This document shows, piece by piece, positions 61,944 to 64,000 of a stretch of DNA of 64,000 nt. The notes under the pieces are model-generated. The model ran no database searches, was not told where the DNA came from, and worked only from the letters and a program-made list of their open reading frames with translations. The stretch covers positions 1 through 64,000 of the forward strand of contig JAUXWQ010000030.1 in the NCBI GenBank assembly GCA_030680235.1, read 5' to 3'. The translations under genes were made by a program, and so were the position numbers. The number at the start of each line of letters is the position of its first letter. Position 1 is the first letter of the stretch. Source of the DNA: Coxiellaceae bacterium. Its GTDB lineage: Bacteria > Pseudomonadota > Gammaproteobacteria > Coxiellales > Coxiellaceae.

Positions 61944-62881
61944 ATATATTACTTACCGGCGGTTGCGGCTACAAAGGCAGCGTCCTAGTTCCTAAGTTAT
62001 TACGAGATAATCACACTGTTTTGGTTATCGACACGCAATGGTTTGGTAATTATCTACAACCCCACAAAAACTTAACGGTATTAAAAGCCGATGTTCGCGA
62101 ACCAAATCAAAATTGGTTTAAAGATATTGATACAGTTATTCATTTGGCATCAGTTGCTAACGATCCTTGTTCTGATCTAAACCCAAAATTAAGCTGGGAA
62201 ATTGGACCATTGGCAACCATGCGCATAACAGAAATGGCCATTAAAGCGGGCGTAAAACAATTTATTTATGCATCATCCGGTAGTGTTTATGGCGTGAATG
62301 ATTCACCCAAAGTCACTGAAGAATTACCATTGAATCCAATAACAGAATATAACAAAACAAAAATGGTGACGGAACGCGTTTTATTAAGTTATGCGGATAA
62401 ATTAGCAGTACAAATTGTTCGCCCAGCAACAGTCTGTGGTTATTCACCTCGAATGCGATTAGATGTTTCTGTCAACATGATGAGCATACAAGCACTAGCC
62501 AATAAATTAATGACAGTGTTTGGGGGTGATCAAGTACGGCCAAATATTCATATTGATGATATTACTGATTTGTATTTATTTTTATTGGAACATCCTGAAG
62601 TTCAAGGCGTATACAATGCAGGATTTGAAAATTTATCAATTTTAGAAATAGCACACTGTGTTCAAAAATATGTTGAAGCAGAAATTAAAGTTACACCCTC
62701 TAATGATCCGCGTTGTTATCGTTTATGTTCTGATAAATTACTAAAAACTGGCTTTAAACCTAAAAAAACGGTTGAAAATGCTATTCAAGAAATCGCTTTT
62801 CAATTCAACCAAAAACAATTAAAAAATGAAGATCGTTATTATAATTTGAAAACAATGAAATTATTGGGTGTTGAAAGTTGA
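61940..62881 (+). CDS. NAD-dependent epimerase/dehydratase
   Basis: A 313-residue extended SDR. The NAD site is NILLTGGCGYKGSVLVPKLL. The catalytic Ser is in YASSGSVYG and the Tyr-x3-Lys is YNKTK, so it should be active. The end region has DRYYNLKTM. It edits a nucleotide sugar; UDP-Glc/Gal, GDP-Man or GDP-heptose are possible substrates. It is coupled to the SIS gene and, by TTGA overlap, to the following SDR. Confidence 0.85.
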   Translation: MNILLTGGCGYKGSVLVPKLLRDNHTVLVIDTQWFGNYLQPHKNLTVLKADVREPNQNWFKDIDTVIHLASVANDPCSDLNPKLSWEIGPLATMRITEMAIKAGVKQFIYASSGSVYGVNDSPKVTEELPLNPITEYNKTKMVTERVLLSYADKLAVQIVRPATVCGYSPRMRLDVSVNMMSIQALANKLMTVFGGDQVRPNIHIDDITDLYLFLLEHPEVQGVYNAGFENLSILEIAHCVQKYVEAEIKVTPSNDPRCYRLCSDKLLKTGFKPKKTVENAIQEIAFQFNQKQLKNEDRYYNLKTMKLLGVES

Positions 62882-63864
62882 AATATTTAATTTTAGGTAG
62901 TAACTCATTTGCAGGGTCATCTTTGGTTAATTATTTATTGGCAAAAGAGCAGACTGTCATTGGCGTCAGTCGATCGCAAGAGCCAGACCCATTATTGCTT
63001 GCATACGCAAAAAATAAAAATATAAAATTATTTCGTTTTTATCAGTATGACATCAATAGCAATTTTAACGAGCTGATTTCATTAATTAATAGAGAAAAGC
63101 CGCAATTTATTATTGATTTTGCTGGTCAAGGCATGGTTGCAGAAAGTTGGAAAAACCCAGAACAATGGTATCAAACCAATTTTGTTGCCAAAGTGCGATT
63201 GCATAATCATTTAAGACAATGTGATTTTCTAGAGCGTTATATACGTGTTTCAACACCAGAAGTGTATGGCAGTGCAGATAATGCTGTAGATGAAACGCAA
63301 GCATTTAATCCCTCAACACCCTATGCTGTTTCACATGCAGCGATTGATATGAGTTTAAAAGCATTTTATCAACAGTATCAGTTTCCTGTTGTTTTAACGC
63401 GCTTTGCCAATTTTTATGGGCCACATCAACAATTATACCGCATTATTCCGAGGACTATCTTGTATTGTCTTTTGGGTAAGAAACTGCAATTGCATGGCGG
63501 TGGAAAATCAGAACGCGCCTTTATTTACGGTGATGATGTTGCTTCTGGTATTGATGCTGTTATTCAGACTGGTAGCTTAGGTGAAACCTATCACTTTTCT
63601 GCTGGTAATGTTATTTCAATTAAAAAATTAGTTGAAATTATTTGTAAAAAAATGAACGTTAACTTTAATGAGCTTGTGGAAATGAGTGCTGATAGACCTG
63701 GTAAAGATGCATTATACAGCATGAAAACCGACAAAGCTGAAGCTCATTTAAAGTGGTCGCCAAAAATCAGCTTAGAGAACGGAATACAAAATACAATTAA
63801 TTGGTTGCAGTCGAATGTAGAAAGTATTAAAACATTACCATTAGAATATATTCATAAATTATAG
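62878..63864 (+). CDS. NAD-dependent epimerase/dehydratase with altered active site
   Basis: A 328-residue extended SDR. Seen are KYLILGSNSFAGSSLVNYLL, VSTPEVYGSADNAVDETQAF, and FANFYGPHQQLYRIIPRTIL with FIYGDDVASGIDAVI, like GDP-mannose/dTDP-glucose 4,6-dehydratases. The usual Tyr-x3-Lys reads YAVSH: the lysine is replaced by His. The start is TTG overlapping the upstream stop, which is forced by the missing earlier in-frame ATG. Active as dehydratase is doubtful. Confidence 0.8.
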   Translation: MKYLILGSNSFAGSSLVNYLLAKEQTVIGVSRSQEPDPLLLAYAKNKNIKLFRFYQYDINSNFNELISLINREKPQFIIDFAGQGMVAESWKNPEQWYQTNFVAKVRLHNHLRQCDFLERYIRVSTPEVYGSADNAVDETQAFNPSTPYAVSHAAIDMSLKAFYQQYQFPVVLTRFANFYGPHQQLYRIIPRTILYCLLGKKLQLHGGGKSERAFIYGDDVASGIDAVIQTGSLGETYHFSAGNVISIKKLVEIICKKMNVNFNELVEMSADRPGKDALYSMKTDKAEAHLKWSPKISLENGIQNTINWLQSNVESIKTLPLEYIHKL

Positions 63865-63876
63865 GAATTTTTTACC

Positions 63877-64000
63877 ATGACGGTTGTTAATTTTTTACCA
63901 GAACAATATAAACAAGACAGTCAATTAGATATTAATCACAATTATCTTAGCCAGCAATTTTCTGATTGTGACATCCTTCTGGAAAAAATAAAAAATGTCG
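63877..64000 (+). CDS. Partial gene at the right edge
   Basis: An open frame starting MTVVNFLPEQYKQDSQLDIN runs off the window after about 41 codons. AGGA upstream supports the ATG. It is 12 bases after the previous stop and belongs to the same operon. The visible part suggests, weakly, the N-terminus of a DegT-type sugar aminotransferase; this is only a guess. Confidence 0.45.
   Translation, partial: MTVVNFLPEQYKQDSQLDINHNYLSQQFSDCDILLEKIKNV

Overview
The window looks like a chromosomal segment of a low-GC gammaproteobacterium. ParC, PolA, HemL, HemJ, ErpA, EpmB, PdxB and MacAB/TolC-type genes all read as gammaproteobacterial. The single-domain LuxR-type regulator and the legionaminic/sialic-type sugar genes fit the Legionellales (Legionella, Coxiella, Aquicella or Berkiella relatives). 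That placement is inference; no rRNA gene is present to anchor it.

Region 1 (1 to about 6970) is a small integrative element or satellite remnant beside the 3' end of a minus-strand tRNA-Thr(UGU). Plus-strand genes come first: a broken ORF, an AlpA-like regulator, an unknown protein, a Toprim/DUF3987 primase-helicase, an unknown protein and an HGG-motif protein. Four short minus-strand genes for exported or lipid-anchored proteins follow, probably cargo. A Cro/CI-type repressor and a frameshifted relic of a second one end the region. No integrase is visible inside the window.

Region 2 (7 to 31 kb) is housekeeping. It holds a phosphopantetheinyl transferase, parC, an orphan methyltransferase-like gene, a PH-domain membrane protein, epmB, a LuxR-type regulator, erpA, a microprotein-hemJ pair, rubredoxin, hemL, a TolC, pdxB, a TolC-MacA-MacB-like tripartite pump operon, an acyl-CoA thioesterase, an APC permease, polA, and two exported Ala-rich proteins, one a beta-barrel.

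Region 3 (31.3 kb to the end) is a large surface-polysaccharide locus. It has GT4 glycosyltransferases, a Wzy/ligase-like membrane protein, a polysaccharide deacetylase, a bi-domain oxidoreductase with a Gfo/Idh/MocA partner, WecC, a heparinase-like enzyme, WecB and a WbpM-type dehydratase. Next come a nonulosonic-acid block (NeuC/LegG, NeuB/LegI, NeuD, a PtmE-like nucleotidyltransferase), a FemAB-like transferase, a methyltransferase, and a possible fucosyltransferase-fold protein. The Wzb-Wza-Wzc export and phospho-control set, a PglK-like ABC flippase, a PhyH-type dioxygenase, a GmhA-like SIS protein and two nucleotide-sugar epimerases complete it. The locus runs off the right edge. UDP-GlcNAc, UDP-ManNAc/ManNAcA and a nonulosonate are the likely building blocks; export may use PglK flipping together with the Wza/Wzc machinery.

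The most unusual content is repetitive DNA. Two families of short palindromic non-coding elements have terminal inverted repeats and exact 8-9 bp flanking duplications (12873-13045 and 44767-44941; 46905-47028 and 54892-55001). Separately, GTGACT-type hexamer tracts sit at gene ends, and several begin exactly at the TGA stop codon. A related hexamer array lies inside polA and encodes a Ser-His linker between the 5' nuclease and proofreading domains.
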